Assembly: GCF_020171285.1 (NCBI RefSeq)
Contig: NZ_JAIUZI010000004.1
Coordinates: 320,832 to 384,831, forward strand
Reading direction: 5' to 3'
DNA from: Seohaeicola saemankumensis
GTDB lineage: Bacteria > Pseudomonadota > Alphaproteobacteria > Rhodobacterales > Rhodobacteraceae
DNA: 64,000 bases
This document shows positions 53,176 through 62,532 of the stretch, one piece after another. Made by a program: the position numbers and the translations under genes. The notes beneath the pieces were generated by a model, which was not told the origin of the DNA, did no database searches, and saw only the letters and a list, made by a program, of their open reading frames with translations. Every line of letters begins with the position of its first letter. Position 1 is the stretch's first letter.

Positions 53176-54408
53176 ATGGCCGACAAGACAATCCTGGTGG
53201 CGGGGACCTATGACACCAAGGATGACGAGCTGGGATACCTGGCGCGGGTGATCGAAGGGCAGGGCGGCGGCGTGCTGCGGATGGATGTCAGCGTGCTGGG
53301 CGATCCGTCGCAGCCGGTGGAGGTGTCCAAACATGACGTCGCCAAGGCCGGCGGGTCGAGCATCGAGGCCGCCATCGCCTCGGGGGACGAGAACACCGCG
53401 ATGCAGATCATGGCGGCGGGGGCGGCGGCCAAGGCGCTGGACCTGTACCGCGCCGGGCGCATCGACGGGGTGATCGTGCTGGGCGGCACCATGGGCACCG
53501 ACCTGGCGCTGGATCTCTGTGCGGCGCTGCCGCTGGGGGTGCCGAAATACATCGTCTCCACCGTGTCGTTTTCGGCGCTGATCCCGCCCGACCGGTTGCC
53601 GGCGGATGTGCAGATGATCCTCTGGGCCGGCGGGCTTTACGGGTTGAACGCGATCTGCCAGGCCTCGTTGTCCCAGGCCGCCGGCGCGGTGCTGGGGGCG
53701 GCGCGGGCGGTGGAGCTGCCGCGCCGCGACCGGCCGATGGTGGGCATGACCAGTTTCGGCAAGACGGTGCTGCGGTATATGGTCGATCTGAAACCGGCGC
53801 TGGAGGCGCGCGGGTTTGACGTGGCGGTGTTCCACGCCACCGGCATGGGCGGGCGGGCGTTTGAATCGCTGGCCGCCGAAGGCGCCTTTGCCGCCGTCAT
53901 GGATTTCGCCCCGCAGGAGGTGTCGAACCACCTGTTCGGCGGGTTGTCGGCGGGCGAGAGCCGGATGACCGCCGCCGGGCGCGCCGGTATTCCGCAGCTG
54001 GTGGCGCCGGGCTGTTACGACCTGGTCGATTACGTCGGCTGGCAGGACCCGCCCGCCGCGCTGGCCGATCACCCGGCCCATGCCCACAACCGGTTGCTGA
54101 GTTCCGCCGTGCTGACCACGCCCGAGCGGGTGCAGGTGGCGCGCGCGATCTGTGACAAGCTGGCGGGCGCCACCGCGCCGGTGGCGCTGCTGCTGCCGCG
54201 CGGCGGCTGCAACGAATGGGACCGCCCCGGCGCCGATCTGCATGACGCCGCCGGGCTGGTGGCGTTCTGCGACGAGGTGGAAAACCGCTGCCCCGCCAAT
54301 GCCGAACTGCACGTTCTGAGCGCCCATATCAACGACCCGGAGTTCACCGAAACCGCGCTGGCGGTGTTTGACGGCTGGCTCGAGGACGGCACCATCCGCA
54401 CCACCTGA
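53176..54408 (+). CDS. Tm-1-like UPF0261 protein
   Basis: The 410-residue protein belongs to UPF0261 (bacterial relatives of plant Tm-1). The N-terminal half begins TILVAGTYDTKDDELGYL and includes VIVLGGTMGTDLALDL, a nucleotide-binding design; the C-terminal half has GMTSFGKTV and LLPRGGCNEWDRPGADL. Start chosen at the ATG at 53176 with a GAGGGGG site. An ATG seven codons earlier lies in the repeat element. The reaction is unknown. In other bacteria the family is near aromatic or CoA-ester genes. Confidence 0.85.
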   Translation: MADKTILVAGTYDTKDDELGYLARVIEGQGGGVLRMDVSVLGDPSQPVEVSKHDVAKAGGSSIEAAIASGDENTAMQIMAAGAAAKALDLYRAGRIDGVIVLGGTMGTDLALDLCAALPLGVPKYIVSTVSFSALIPPDRLPADVQMILWAGGLYGLNAICQASLSQAAGAVLGAARAVELPRRDRPMVGMTSFGKTVLRYMVDLKPALEARGFDVAVFHATGMGGRAFESLAAEGAFAAVMDFAPQEVSNHLFGGLSAGESRMTAAGRAGIPQLVAPGCYDLVDYVGWQDPPAALADHPAHAHNRLLSSAVLTTPERVQVARAICDKLAGATAPVALLLPRGGCNEWDRPGADLHDAAGLVAFCDEVENRCPANAELHVLSAHINDPEFTETALAVFDGWLEDGTIRTT

Positions 54409-54495
54409 GCCGGCGCGCGACGCGCCGTCCTGTGCCTTTTGTCTTGAAATCCTCCCCGAGTCGGGCCTAGGTTCGCCGAGAAACGCGGAAATCTG

Positions 54496-54510
54496 TTTCG
54501 CAATGCGGAA
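54496..54510. promoter_or_regulatory. IclR-like pseudo-palindrome before the beta-oxidation operon
   Basis: TTTCGCA and TGCGGAA flank a central A, matching at six of seven paired positions. This resembles IclR-family sites. It lies 109 bases before the bifunctional enzyme gene and suggests that the beta-oxidation genes have their own regulated promoter. Confidence 0.45.
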
Positions 54511-54533
54511 TGACCCCGTGTGGGAGGAGACAA

Positions 54534-54641
54534 ATGGCCCCGGCCGTGGCGGATGATCCGCCCCGGCCCCGATGGGTCACGCGATCCTCCCGCCGACTGG
54601 AAAGAGGAGGACGGCCCGATGACAGATGCAATCACCTATGA
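54534..54641 (+). CDS. Possible 35-codon leader ORF
   Basis: An ATG with a very strong GGAGGAG site opens a 35-residue frame rich in Pro and Arg (MAPAVADDPPRPRW...). It ends 23 bases inside the bifunctional enzyme gene. It may be a translated leader that tunes the downstream start, or a chance frame. No homologue is recognised. Confidence 0.25.
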   Translation: MAPAVADDPPRPRWVTRSSRRLERGGRPDDRCNHL

Positions 54642-56712
54642 GCTGATGGGCGATATCGCCATTCTGGCGGCCAACAACCCGCCGGTGAACGCGCTGGGCT
54701 ATGACGTGCGGATCGGGCTGGTGCAGGGCATCGAACGCGCCGAACAGGACGGCGCCCGGGCGGTGCTGATCTATGGCGAGGGGGCGACGTTTTTTGCCGG
54801 GGCCGACATCCGCGAATTCGGTCTGCCGCCGAAAGAGCCGTTCCTGCCCGATGTCTGCACCCGCATCGAATCTTCGCCGCTGATCGTGGTGTCGGCACTG
54901 CATGGCACCGCTCTGGGTGGCGGGTTGGAGATTGCGCTGGGCTCGCATTACCGCATCGCGGTGCCATCGGCGCGGATGGGGCTGCCCGAGGTGCTGATCG
55001 GGGTGATGCCCGGCGCCGGGGGCACCCAGCGGCTGCCGCGCCTGGTGGGCATCGACAAATCGCTGGATATCATCACCTCGGGCCGCCAGATCGGCGCGGG
55101 TGAGGCGCTGGAGCTGGGTATCATCGACCGGGTTCAGGACGGCGCGCCGCGTGAGATCGGGTTGGCCTATGCGCGCGAGCTGCTGGACATGGGCGCGCCG
55201 CGCCGGGCGATCAGCGAGATGCCGGCGCCGGCGCCGGTGGATTTCGACGCGCTTTATGATGCGACGCTGAAGAAATCGCGCGGCCAGCTGGCCCCGGCGG
55301 TGGCGGTGCGCGGCGTGCAGGCCAGTGTCGAGCTGCCCTTTGCCGAGGGCATGAAGCGCGAACGCGAACTCTTCCGCGAGCTGATGGAGACCGACCAGCG
55401 GCAGGGCATGATCCACGCTTTCTTTGCCGAGCGGCAGGTCGGCAAGCTGCCCGAGCTGAAGGGCGTCGCGCCGCGCCCGCTGGCCGATATCGGCGTCATC
55501 GGCGGCGGCACCATGGGGGCGGGCATCGCCACCTCGGCGCTGTTGTCGGGGCTGAATGTCACCATGCTGGAAATGTCGCCCGAGGCGGCCGAGGCCGCCA
55601 AGGGACGTATCGCAGGGAACCTCTCGGGCGCGCTGAAGCGTGGCAAGATTAGCCAGGCTAAATTCGACGATCTCACGGAAAAGGCGCTTAGCCTGACCAC
55701 CTCTTACGATGACCTCTCGCAGGTCGATCTGGTGATCGAGGCGGTCTACGAGGACATGGAGGTCAAGAAAAAGGTCTTTACCCAGCTGGATGCCGTCTGC
55801 AAGCCGGGGGCGGTGCTGGCCTCGAACACCTCTTACCTGAACATCGACGAGATCGCGGCGATGACATCGCGGCCCGGCGACGTGATCGGGCTGCATTTCT
55901 TCTCCCCTGCCCATGTGATGAAGCTCTTGGAGATCGTGGTGGCCGACAAAACCGCGCCTGAGGTCACCGCCACCGGCTTTGCGCTGGGCAAGCGGATGGG
56001 CAAGGTCAGCGTGCGCGCCGGGGTCTGCGACGGCTTCATCGGCAACCGCATCCTGTCGATCTATCGCACCGCCGCCGACCACATGATCCTGGATGGCGCG
56101 ACGCCCTACCAGATCGACGCGGCGCTGGAAGAGTTCGGCTTTGCCATGGGGCCTTATGCGGTGGGTGATCTGGCGGGCCTTGATATCGGCTGGGCCGTGC
56201 GCAAGCGCAAACGCGCCGAGGGGCTGCCCGAGGGCGCGCGCGATTTCACCTATGCCGACAAGCTCTGTGAAGGCGGCAATTTCGGCCAGAAGACCGGCAA
56301 GGGCTATTACGACTATGCCGCCGGCGCCCGCGCCCGGGTGCCCAACCCCGACGTGATCCCCTTTATCGAGGCCGACCGCGCCGCGCTGGGCATCACCCCG
56401 CGCGATTTCACCAGCGATGAAATCGTGCGCCGCTACATGGCCTCTATGGTGAACGAGTCCGCCAAGGTGGTGGGCGAGGGCATCGCGCGGCGTCCGCTCG
56501 ATGTCGATGTGACGCTGCTGTATGGCTATGGCTTTCCGCGTTATCGCGGCGGGCCGCTGAAATGGGCCGACATGGTTGGTCTGCCCGGGCTGCTGGCCGA
56601 CATCCGCGAATGGGCGGAAACCGACCCCAATTTCTGGCAACCCGCGCCCCTTCTGGAACAACTCGTGGCCGAGGGCCGCACTTTCGACGATCTCAACAAG
56701 GAGTCTGCATGA
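54619..56712 (+). CDS. Bifunctional enoyl-CoA hydratase / 3-hydroxyacyl-CoA dehydrogenase
   Basis: The 697-residue fusion has an N-terminal crotonase domain ([24 protein letters not shown] and the oxyanion segment [10 protein letters not shown]) and a C-terminal NAD-dependent dehydrogenase ([13 protein letters not shown] near residue 293; catalytic His in [15 protein letters not shown]). The layout matches FadJ and PimF. Start: ATG at 54619 with GAGGAGG upstream. It overlaps the thiolase gene by ATGA. It would hydrate and oxidise acyl-CoA intermediates. Confidence 0.93.
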   Translation: MTDAITYELMGDIAILAANNPPVNALGYDVRIGLVQGIERAEQDGARAVLIYGEGATFFAGADIREFGLPPKEPFLPDVCTRIESSPLIVVSALHGTALGGGLEIALGSHYRIAVPSARMGLPEVLIGVMPGAGGTQRLPRLVGIDKSLDIITSGRQIGAGEALELGIIDRVQDGAPREIGLAYARELLDMGAPRRAISEMPAPAPVDFDALYDATLKKSRGQLAPAVAVRGVQASVELPFAEGMKRERELFRELMETDQRQGMIHAFFAERQVGKLPELKGVAPRPLADIGVIGGGTMGAGIATSALLSGLNVTMLEMSPEAAEAAKGRIAGNLSGALKRGKISQAKFDDLTEKALSLTTSYDDLSQVDLVIEAVYEDMEVKKKVFTQLDAVCKPGAVLASNTSYLNIDEIAAMTSRPGDVIGLHFFSPAHVMKLLEIVVADKTAPEVTATGFALGKRMGKVSVRAGVCDGFIGNRILSIYRTAADHMILDGATPYQIDAALEEFGFAMGPYAVGDLAGLDIGWAVRKRKRAEGLPEGARDFTYADKLCEGGNFGQKTGKGYYDYAAGARARVPNPDVIPFIEADRAALGITPRDFTSDEIVRRYMASMVNESAKVVGEGIARRPLDVDVTLLYGYGFPRYRGGPLKWADMVGLPGLLADIREWAETDPNFWQPAPLLEQLVAEGRTFDDLNKESA

Positions 56713-57887
56713 TGGCCCAGGCCGTAATCGTATCCACCGCCCGCACCGGGCTGGCAAAATCTTTCCGTGGCTCGTTCAACATGACCCACGGCGCCACCAT
56801 GGGCGGCCATGTGGTCAAATCCGCCGTCGAACGCGCCGGTATCGACCCGGCCAGCATCGAGGATTGCGTGTTCGGCTGCGGCACGCCCGAAGGTGAAACC
56901 GGCGGCAACATCGCCCGCCAGATCGCCCTGCGCGCCGGGCTGCCGGTGACCGTCGCGGGTTATACCGTCAACCGCTTCTGTTCCTCGGGGCTGCAGTCGG
57001 TCGCCATCGCCGCCAACGCGATCACCACCGAGGGCGCCGGCCCGATGATCGCCGGCGGTATCGAAAGCATCTCGATGGTCCAGCCCAAGGCGCGCCGGGT
57101 GCAGGAGGACTGGCTGGTTGAACATAAACCCGCCGTCTACATGACGATGATCGAAACCGCCGACATCGTCGCCGAACGCTATGGCCTCAGCCGCGAATAC
57201 CAGGACGAATACTCCCTGCGCAGCCAGCAAAAGATCGCCGCCGCGCAGCAGGCGGGCAAGTTTGCCGATGAGATTGTACCGATGGACACCGTCATGGCGG
57301 TCAAGGACAAGGAAACCGGCGAGATCACCCAGAAAGCCGTCACCGTGGACCGCGACGAATGCAACCGCCCGACCACCACGATCGAAGGGCTGGCCGGGCT
57401 GGAACCGGTGCGCGGCGCGGGCAACTATGTCACCGCCGGCAACGCCTCGCAGCTGTCGGATGGCGCCGCCGCCGTGGTGCTGATGGACAGCAAGCAGGCC
57501 GAACAGCAGGGGCTGGAACCGCTGGGCGCGTTCAAGGGTTTTGCGGTGGCGGGCTGCGAACCCGACGAGATGGGCATCGGCCCGGTCTTTGCCGTGCCGC
57601 GCCTGTTGGAACGCCACGGGCTGACGGTGGATGACATCGACCTGTGGGAGCTGAACGAAGCCTTTGCCAGCCAGTGTCTCTACAGCCGCGACCGCCTTGG
57701 CATCGACCCCGAGAAATACAACGTCAACGGCGGCTCCATCGCAATTGGCCACCCGTTCGGCATGACCGGCACCCGCTGTGTCGGCCACCTGCTGCTCGAA
57801 GGCAAACGCCGGGGCGCGAAACTGGGCGTGGTGACCATGTGCGTCGGCGGCGGCATGGGCGCGGCGGGTCTTTTCGAGATCTACTGA
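56709..57887 (+). CDS. Acyl-CoA thiolase (PimB-like)
   Basis: The 392-residue thiolase has the acyl-accepting Cys in [12 protein letters not shown], catalytic His in [10 protein letters not shown] and the second Cys in [38 protein letters not shown] at the N-terminus resembles PimB of the Rhodopseudomonas pimelate operon. The start overlaps the previous gene (ATGA), with a second ATG right after. It cleaves 3-ketoacyl-CoA. Confidence 0.92.
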   Translation: MMAQAVIVSTARTGLAKSFRGSFNMTHGATMGGHVVKSAVERAGIDPASIEDCVFGCGTPEGETGGNIARQIALRAGLPVTVAGYTVNRFCSSGLQSVAIAANAITTEGAGPMIAGGIESISMVQPKARRVQEDWLVEHKPAVYMTMIETADIVAERYGLSREYQDEYSLRSQQKIAAAQQAGKFADEIVPMDTVMAVKDKETGEITQKAVTVDRDECNRPTTTIEGLAGLEPVRGAGNYVTAGNASQLSDGAAAVVLMDSKQAEQQGLEPLGAFKGFAVAGCEPDEMGIGPVFAVPRLLERHGLTVDDIDLWELNEAFASQCLYSRDRLGIDPEKYNVNGGSIAIGHPFGMTGTRCVGHLLLEGKRRGAKLGVVTMCVGGGMGAAGLFEIY

Positions 57888-57900
57888 CACAAGAGCTTGT

Positions 57901-57953
57901 CCGGGGCGTCAGCCCCGGATCGCGCCCGACCCGCCCCCCAGGGCGGGCGCGAT
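57901..57953 (+). terminator. Two G/C hairpins between thiolase and dehydrogenase genes
   Basis: CCGGGGC / GCCCCGG around GTCA (57901-57918) is followed by CCCGCCC / GGGCGGG around four bases, extended by an outer ATCGCG / CGCGAT pair (57919-57953). They fill most of the 137-base gap and may lower read-through from the upstream half of the operon. Confidence 0.5.
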
Positions 57954-58024
57954 TGCGCCCCCCCTCCGGGCCGGGCGCGATCCTCACCGCATCGGGGCGC
58001 ATACGCCGTTTAGGGAGAACAGAC

Positions 58025-59215
58025 ATGGACCTGAGCTACACCCCAGAAGAAGAAGCCTTTCGCGAGGAAGTGCGCGGTTTTCTGGCCGAAAACCTGCCCA
58101 AGGAAATCTCGGACGCCATCAAATACGGCACCGGGCTGGGCAAGGACGGTTACCTGCGCTGGCAGGCGATCCTGAACGAAAAGGGCTGGCTGGCGCCGAA
58201 CTGGCCCGCCGAATACGGCGGCGCCGAATGGAACGCGGTGCAAAAGCACATCTATGAAGAAGAGGCCGCCGCCGCCCACGCCCCACGCACCGTTGCCTTT
58301 GGCCTGGCGATGCTGGGTCCGGTGCTGATGCAATTCGGCAGCCAGGCGCAGAAGGATTATTACCTGCCGCGCATCCTGTCGGGCGAGGACTGGTGGTGCC
58401 AGGGCTATTCCGAACCCGGCGCCGGGTCCGACCTTGCGTCGCTAAAAACCCGCGCCGTGCGCGACGGCGACCATTACGTGGTCAACGGCCAGAAAACCTG
58501 GACCACCCTGGGCCAGCACGCCAACAAGATATTCTGCCTCGTACGAACCGACCCGGATGTGAAACAGCAGGAAGGCATTTCCTTCCTGCTGATCGACATG
58601 GACACGCCCGGCATCGAAGTGCGGCCGATCATCCTGCTCGATGGCACACCGGAAGTGAACGAGGTCTTTTTCGACAACGTCCGCGTGCCGGTGGAAAACC
58701 TCGTGGGCGAGGAAAACAAGGGCTGGACCTATGCCAAGTACCTGCTGACCCACGAACGCACCAATATCGCCGGCGTGGGCTACAGCCGTGCCGGGCTGGA
58801 ATCGCTCAAACGCATCGCCCGCATCGAACAGTCAGGCGGCCGCCCGCTGATCGAAAACCCGCATTTCGCGGCGCGTCTGGCCAAGGTCGAGATTGACCTG
58901 ATGGCGATGGCCACCACAAACCTGCGCATCATCTCGCGCGCCGCTGCCGGTCAGGCGCCGGGCGTCGAAAGCTCGATGCTCAAGGTCAAGGGCACCATCA
59001 TCCGGCAGGAGATCAACGATCTGACCCGCCGCGCCGTGGGTCCCTATGCCATGCCCTTCGCCTCCGAGGCGGTGGCCGGCGACAACGACCCCATCGGCCC
59101 CGACTATGCCGGGCCGGTGACCTCGCAGTATTTCAACAACCGCAAACTGTCGATCTTTGGCGGATCGAACGAGATCCAGCGCGGGATCATCTCCAAGGTC
59201 AAGATGGGGGGCTGA
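58025..59215 (+). CDS. Acyl-CoA dehydrogenase, PimC-like large subunit
   Basis: The 396-residue flavoprotein starts MDLSYTPEEEAFREEVRGFL and has GYSEPGAGSDLASLKTRAV for FAD binding and FGGSNEIQRGIISK near the end. NEKGWLAPNWPAEYGG resembles pimeloyl-CoA dehydrogenase large subunits, which work with a small subunit encoded next door. AGGGAG precedes the ATG. The longer reading to 57644 is the thiolase gene in another frame. Confidence 0.9.
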   Translation: MDLSYTPEEEAFREEVRGFLAENLPKEISDAIKYGTGLGKDGYLRWQAILNEKGWLAPNWPAEYGGAEWNAVQKHIYEEEAAAAHAPRTVAFGLAMLGPVLMQFGSQAQKDYYLPRILSGEDWWCQGYSEPGAGSDLASLKTRAVRDGDHYVVNGQKTWTTLGQHANKIFCLVRTDPDVKQQEGISFLLIDMDTPGIEVRPIILLDGTPEVNEVFFDNVRVPVENLVGEENKGWTYAKYLLTHERTNIAGVGYSRAGLESLKRIARIEQSGGRPLIENPHFAARLAKVEIDLMAMATTNLRIISRAAAGQAPGVESSMLKVKGTIIRQEINDLTRRAVGPYAMPFASEAVAGDNDPIGPDYAGPVTSQYFNNRKLSIFGGSNEIQRGIISKVKMGG

Positions 59216-59218
59216 GAC

Positions 59219-60385
59219 ATGAATTTTGAACTGACCGAAGAACGGCAGATGCTGCAGGACACCCTGCGCCGTTACCTGAGCGACCGCTACACCACCGCAA
59301 CGCGCAACGCGATCATCGACAGCGACACGGGGATGAGCGACGAGATCTGGACCGAGCTGGCCGAACTGGGCGTCATCGGCGCGCTCTTCACCGAGGAGCA
59401 GGGCGGCTTTGGCGGCGCCGGTTTCGACATCACCACCGTGTTCGAGGAGCTGGGCCGCGCCGGCGTGGTCGAACCGTTCCTGGATACGGCAATTTTGGGT
59501 GGCGGATTGATCGCGGCGCTGGGTGATGACACGCAAAAGCAGCTGCTCGACGAGGTGATCGCCGGCGGCGCCCATCTGGCGCTGGCCCATGGCGAACCGA
59601 CCAGCCGTTATGACCTCAGCCGGGTCGAAACCACCGTTGTACAAAATGGCACAACCGGGGGTGGGGCGGATGTACAAAACGGTGAAAACATCGTCCTGAA
59701 CGGCCGCAAGGCGGTTGTTGTCAATGCCGAGGCCGCCGGTCACCTGATCGTCTCCGCCCGCGAAAGCGGCGCGGCGGATGACCCCGCCGGCATCTCGCTG
59801 TTCCTGGTGCCTGCCGGCACGCCGGGCCTGTCCCTGCGCGGCTACCCGCTGTTCTCGGGCGGGCGCGCGGCCGAGGTCACGCTGGACAATGTCACCCTGC
59901 CCGCGAGCGCCCGCCTGGGCCTTGCAAACAAGGGGTTTGCGGCGCTTGCGGACGTGGTGGCCCGCGCCGATGTGGCGCTGGTGGCCGAGGTCATGGGCGC
60001 GATGGAAACCGCCACCGAACTGACCCGCGACTACCTGATGACGCGCAAGCAGTTCGGCCGCCCGATCGGCACCTTCCAGGCGCTGGCGCATCGCTATTCC
60101 GACCTGCTGATCGAGCTGGAACAGGCCAGATCAGCCGTGATCAACGCCGCTGGCCACCTTGATAAACCAAGTGAAATCAGGGATTTGCAGGTTTCCGCTG
60201 CGCGCAACCTGATCGGCCGCGTCGGGCGTCACGTGGCCGAGGAAACCATCCAGATGCACGGCGGTATCGCGATGACCCAGGAATACGAACTGGCGCATAT
60301 TGCCAAGCGGATCACCCTGGCCGATCATCGGTTCGGAGATACCGATTATCATTTGGAGCGTTTCATTGACCTCAGTGCCGCCTGA
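59219..60385 (+). CDS. Acyl-CoA dehydrogenase, PimD-like small subunit
   Basis: The 388-residue paralogue is three bases downstream of the first. It starts NFELTEERQMLQDTLRRYLSDRY and includes EEQGGFGGAGFD and MHGGIAMTQEYELAH. The usual catalytic Glu is not placed in the normal position of stand-alone enzymes, as in small subunits of heteromeric dehydrogenases, so a PimCD-like complex is inferred. Two short repeats of TTGTACAAAATGGCACAA-like sequence near 59637-59690 encode a variable loop. Confidence 0.85.
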   Translation: MNFELTEERQMLQDTLRRYLSDRYTTATRNAIIDSDTGMSDEIWTELAELGVIGALFTEEQGGFGGAGFDITTVFEELGRAGVVEPFLDTAILGGGLIAALGDDTQKQLLDEVIAGGAHLALAHGEPTSRYDLSRVETTVVQNGTTGGGADVQNGENIVLNGRKAVVVNAEAAGHLIVSARESGAADDPAGISLFLVPAGTPGLSLRGYPLFSGGRAAEVTLDNVTLPASARLGLANKGFAALADVVARADVALVAEVMGAMETATELTRDYLMTRKQFGRPIGTFQALAHRYSDLLIELEQARSAVINAAGHLDKPSEIRDLQVSAARNLIGRVGRHVAEETIQMHGGIAMTQEYELAHIAKRITLADHRFGDTDYHLERFIDLSAA

Positions 60386-60800
60386 GATTGCCACCCCCAA
60401 CGACATCCCCGGCGCCCGTGCGCTGGTCGGTTATCGGATCCGCCCCGGCGGGCCCGATGAACCGGCCGAGGTTTACCTGGATGTGACCGATAAACATTCG
60501 AACCGTAACGGTTTTTTGCACGGCGGCATCATCGCCATGTTGCTGGATGCCTCCTGCGGGTTTGCCGCCTCGAAGCACCTTGGCGGCGGCGAACCGCTGA
60601 CGCCGCTGGTGACGCTGACGCTGAACACCAGCTTTGTGTCCGGTGCCAAAATCGGCGATCGCGTCACCGCATATGGTGTCATCACCGGCGGCGGCCGCAA
60701 GATCGCCTATGCCAGCGCCGAATTGCGCGACAGTTCCGGTCAGGTCATCGCCACCGCACAGGGCGCCTTTCGCGCCATCAAACAGGAGCCCCGCACATGA
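60366..60800 (+). CDS. PaaI-like hotdog thioesterase
   Basis: The 144-residue protein has the HGGIIAMLLDASCGFAA segment of the PaaI/YbgC hotdog thioesterases. No ATG is suitable. A TTG at 60366 lies seven bases after GGAG and within the end of the dehydrogenase gene; a GTG at 60375 is the alternative. It is coupled to both neighbours (ATGA with the next gene) and could release CoA from blocked intermediates. Confidence 0.85.
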   Translation: MTSVPPEIATPNDIPGARALVGYRIRPGGPDEPAEVYLDVTDKHSNRNGFLHGGIIAMLLDASCGFAASKHLGGGEPLTPLVTLTLNTSFVSGAKIGDRVTAYGVITGGGRKIAYASAELRDSSGQVIATAQGAFRAIKQEPRT

Positions 60801-61579
60801 CCCTTGCCCGTGTGGACGATCTTGGCGACCGGTTGGTCGTCGTCAACATGAACACAACCCGGCGCGGCGCGCTGTCGCCGGACCTTTACAACGCCATCCT
60901 TGAGGCCACGGCCAAGGCCGCCGACCCGCGGATCCGCGCGGTGATCCTGACCGCCGAGGGGGGCTATTTCTGCGCCGGCGGCAACCTCAACACGCTGATA
61001 AAACGGCAGAAAATGGCGCTGGAGGAACGCCGCGGGATGATCGAGCACCTGCATGACGTGGTCCGCGCCATCGGCGCCTGCCCGGTGCCGGTGATCGCCG
61101 CCGTCGAAGGCGGCGCGGCAGGCGCGGGCCTGTCCATCGCGCTGGCCTGCGACCTGATCGTGGCGGCCGAGGGCGCCCAGTTCATCGCCGCCTACGTCAA
61201 GGCCGGGCTGGTGCCCGACGGCGGGCTGACCGCCCATATGGCGCGCATCCTGCCACGGCCGCTGGCGATGGAAATGTGCCTGCTGGCCCGCCCGGTCACG
61301 GCGGAAAAAATGGAGGCGCTGGGGGCAGTTAACCTGGTGGTGCCAGCCGGAGAGGTGGACGCGGCGGTATCCAATATGGCCGACACCCTGGCGCGCGGCC
61401 CGCGCCAGGCGCAGGGCGAGATCCGGTCCATGGTGCGCGCCGCCTACGACAGTTCCGAGGCGGAGCAGCTGGATACTGAAGGGGATGCCATGGCGCGCGC
61501 CACCGGCGGCGCCGAGGCGGCAGAGGGCATCAACGCCTTTCTGGAGAAACGCAAACCGGATTTCACGTCGCTGGCGTGA
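60797..61579 (+). CDS. Enoyl-CoA hydratase/isomerase (PimE-like)
   Basis: The 260-residue crotonase has the two oxyanion segments GGYFCAGGNLNTL and GGAAGAGLSIALACDL, and the C-terminal EGINAFLEKRKPDF of hydratase-isomerases. An acidic residue at the hydratase catalytic site (VKAGLVPDGG) is Asp-type, as in PaaG/PimE-like enzymes. It is the last gene of the operon and is followed by a twin-hairpin terminator. Confidence 0.9.
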   Translation: MTLARVDDLGDRLVVVNMNTTRRGALSPDLYNAILEATAKAADPRIRAVILTAEGGYFCAGGNLNTLIKRQKMALEERRGMIEHLHDVVRAIGACPVPVIAAVEGGAAGAGLSIALACDLIVAAEGAQFIAAYVKAGLVPDGGLTAHMARILPRPLAMEMCLLARPVTAEKMEALGAVNLVVPAGEVDAAVSNMADTLARGPRQAQGEIRSMVRAAYDSSEAEQLDTEGDAMARATGGAEAAEGINAFLEKRKPDFTSLA

Positions 61580-61584
61580 CGCGA

Positions 61585-61631
61585 CAAGAATTTTTCGAAA
61601 ATTCTTGCCAAAATTCTTTCGAAGAATTTTG
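61585..61631. terminator. Twin-hairpin element, copy 2, between convergent genes
   Basis: CAAGAATTTT / AAAATTCTTG with loop TCG (61585-61607), one base, then CAAAATTCTT / AAGAATTTTG with loop TCG (61609-61631). Both stems are perfect over 10 bp, and the second arm pair is identical to that of copy 1 at 40849-40871. It separates the hydratase and rpe and would terminate both. Confidence 0.8.
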
Positions 61632-61635
61632 CCGC

Positions 61636-62328
61636 CTAGGCGTAGACGCCTTCGGCGGCGGCGCGGATGGCGCGGATGTTGTCGCCGTAGGGGGCTGGAT
61701 TCGTGACAGAACCGCCCTTGAACACGGCGGAACCCGCGACCAGCACGTCGGCGCCGGCATCGGCCACCAGCGGAGCGGTGGTCGGATCGACGCCGCCGTC
61801 GATCTCGATATGGATCGGGCGGTTGCCGATCATCCGGCGCAGCTGTTTGACTTTCTCGACCTGGCTGCGGATGAATTTCTGACCTCCGAAGCCGGGGTTT
61901 ACGGCCATCACGCAGATCAGGTCGACCATGTCGAGCAGGTACTCCACCTCGCCGGCCGGGGTGCCCGGGTTCAGCGCGAGCCCGGCCTTTGCCCCCGCAT
62001 CCCGGATCGCCTGCAACGTGCGGTGGGTGTGGGCTCCGGCCTCGACATGGGCAGTGATCACGTCGGCGCCGGCCTTGGCAAACGCCTCGATATAGGGGTC
62101 GACGGGCGCGATCATCAGGTGCACGTCCATCACGCCCTTGATATGCGGACGGATCGCTGCGCAGGTCGAGGGGCCAAAGGTGATGTTGGGTACGAAGTGA
62201 CCGTCCATGACATCGACATGAACCCAGTCCGCGCCCTGCGCTTCGATCGCTTCGCATTCGGCGCCGAAATTGGCGAAATCGGCGGAGAGGATGGAGGGGG
62301 CGATCTTGATTTTGCGGTCAAAGGACAT
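61636..62328 (-). CDS. rpe: Ribulose-phosphate 3-epimerase
   Basis: The 230-residue TIM-barrel epimerase interconverts ribulose-5-phosphate and xylulose-5-phosphate. [32 protein letters not shown] (metal His and Asp) and [14 protein letters not shown] are the family signatures. Length is normal. It is a housekeeping gene, separate from its neighbours. Confidence 0.97.
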   Translation of the reverse strand: MSFDRKIKIAPSILSADFANFGAECEAIEAQGADWVHVDVMDGHFVPNITFGPSTCAAIRPHIKGVMDVHLMIAPVDPYIEAFAKAGADVITAHVEAGAHTHRTLQAIRDAGAKAGLALNPGTPAGEVEYLLDMVDLICVMAVNPGFGGQKFIRSQVEKVKQLRRMIGNRPIHIEIDGGVDPTTAPLVADAGADVLVAGSAVFKGGSVTNPAPYGDNIRAIRAAAEGVYA

Positions 62329-62532
62329 CGGCAGGCACCTTGGTTCAGCTGAGTGTGCTCTGCATATAAGCGCGGCGGGGCAAAAGGTGTAGGTGGAATC
62401 CGATAATTGGCGGTGAGGTGACGGCGGGTTTCGGGACGCGCTTCAGCGTGGGACCAAGGGGGCGATACAGGTGTTTTGGTGCCTGTGAAGCGAGCCGGAC
62501 GTCCGCAGGTGCGGTCCGCCCGGCCGTGGCCT

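Noticed and set aside
54577..56757. Minus-strand open frame of 726 codons opposite the bifunctional enzyme
   Set aside because: It has no domain and a His/Arg/Gln bias typical of antisense frames in GC-rich genes; the plus strand is a clear two-domain enzyme.
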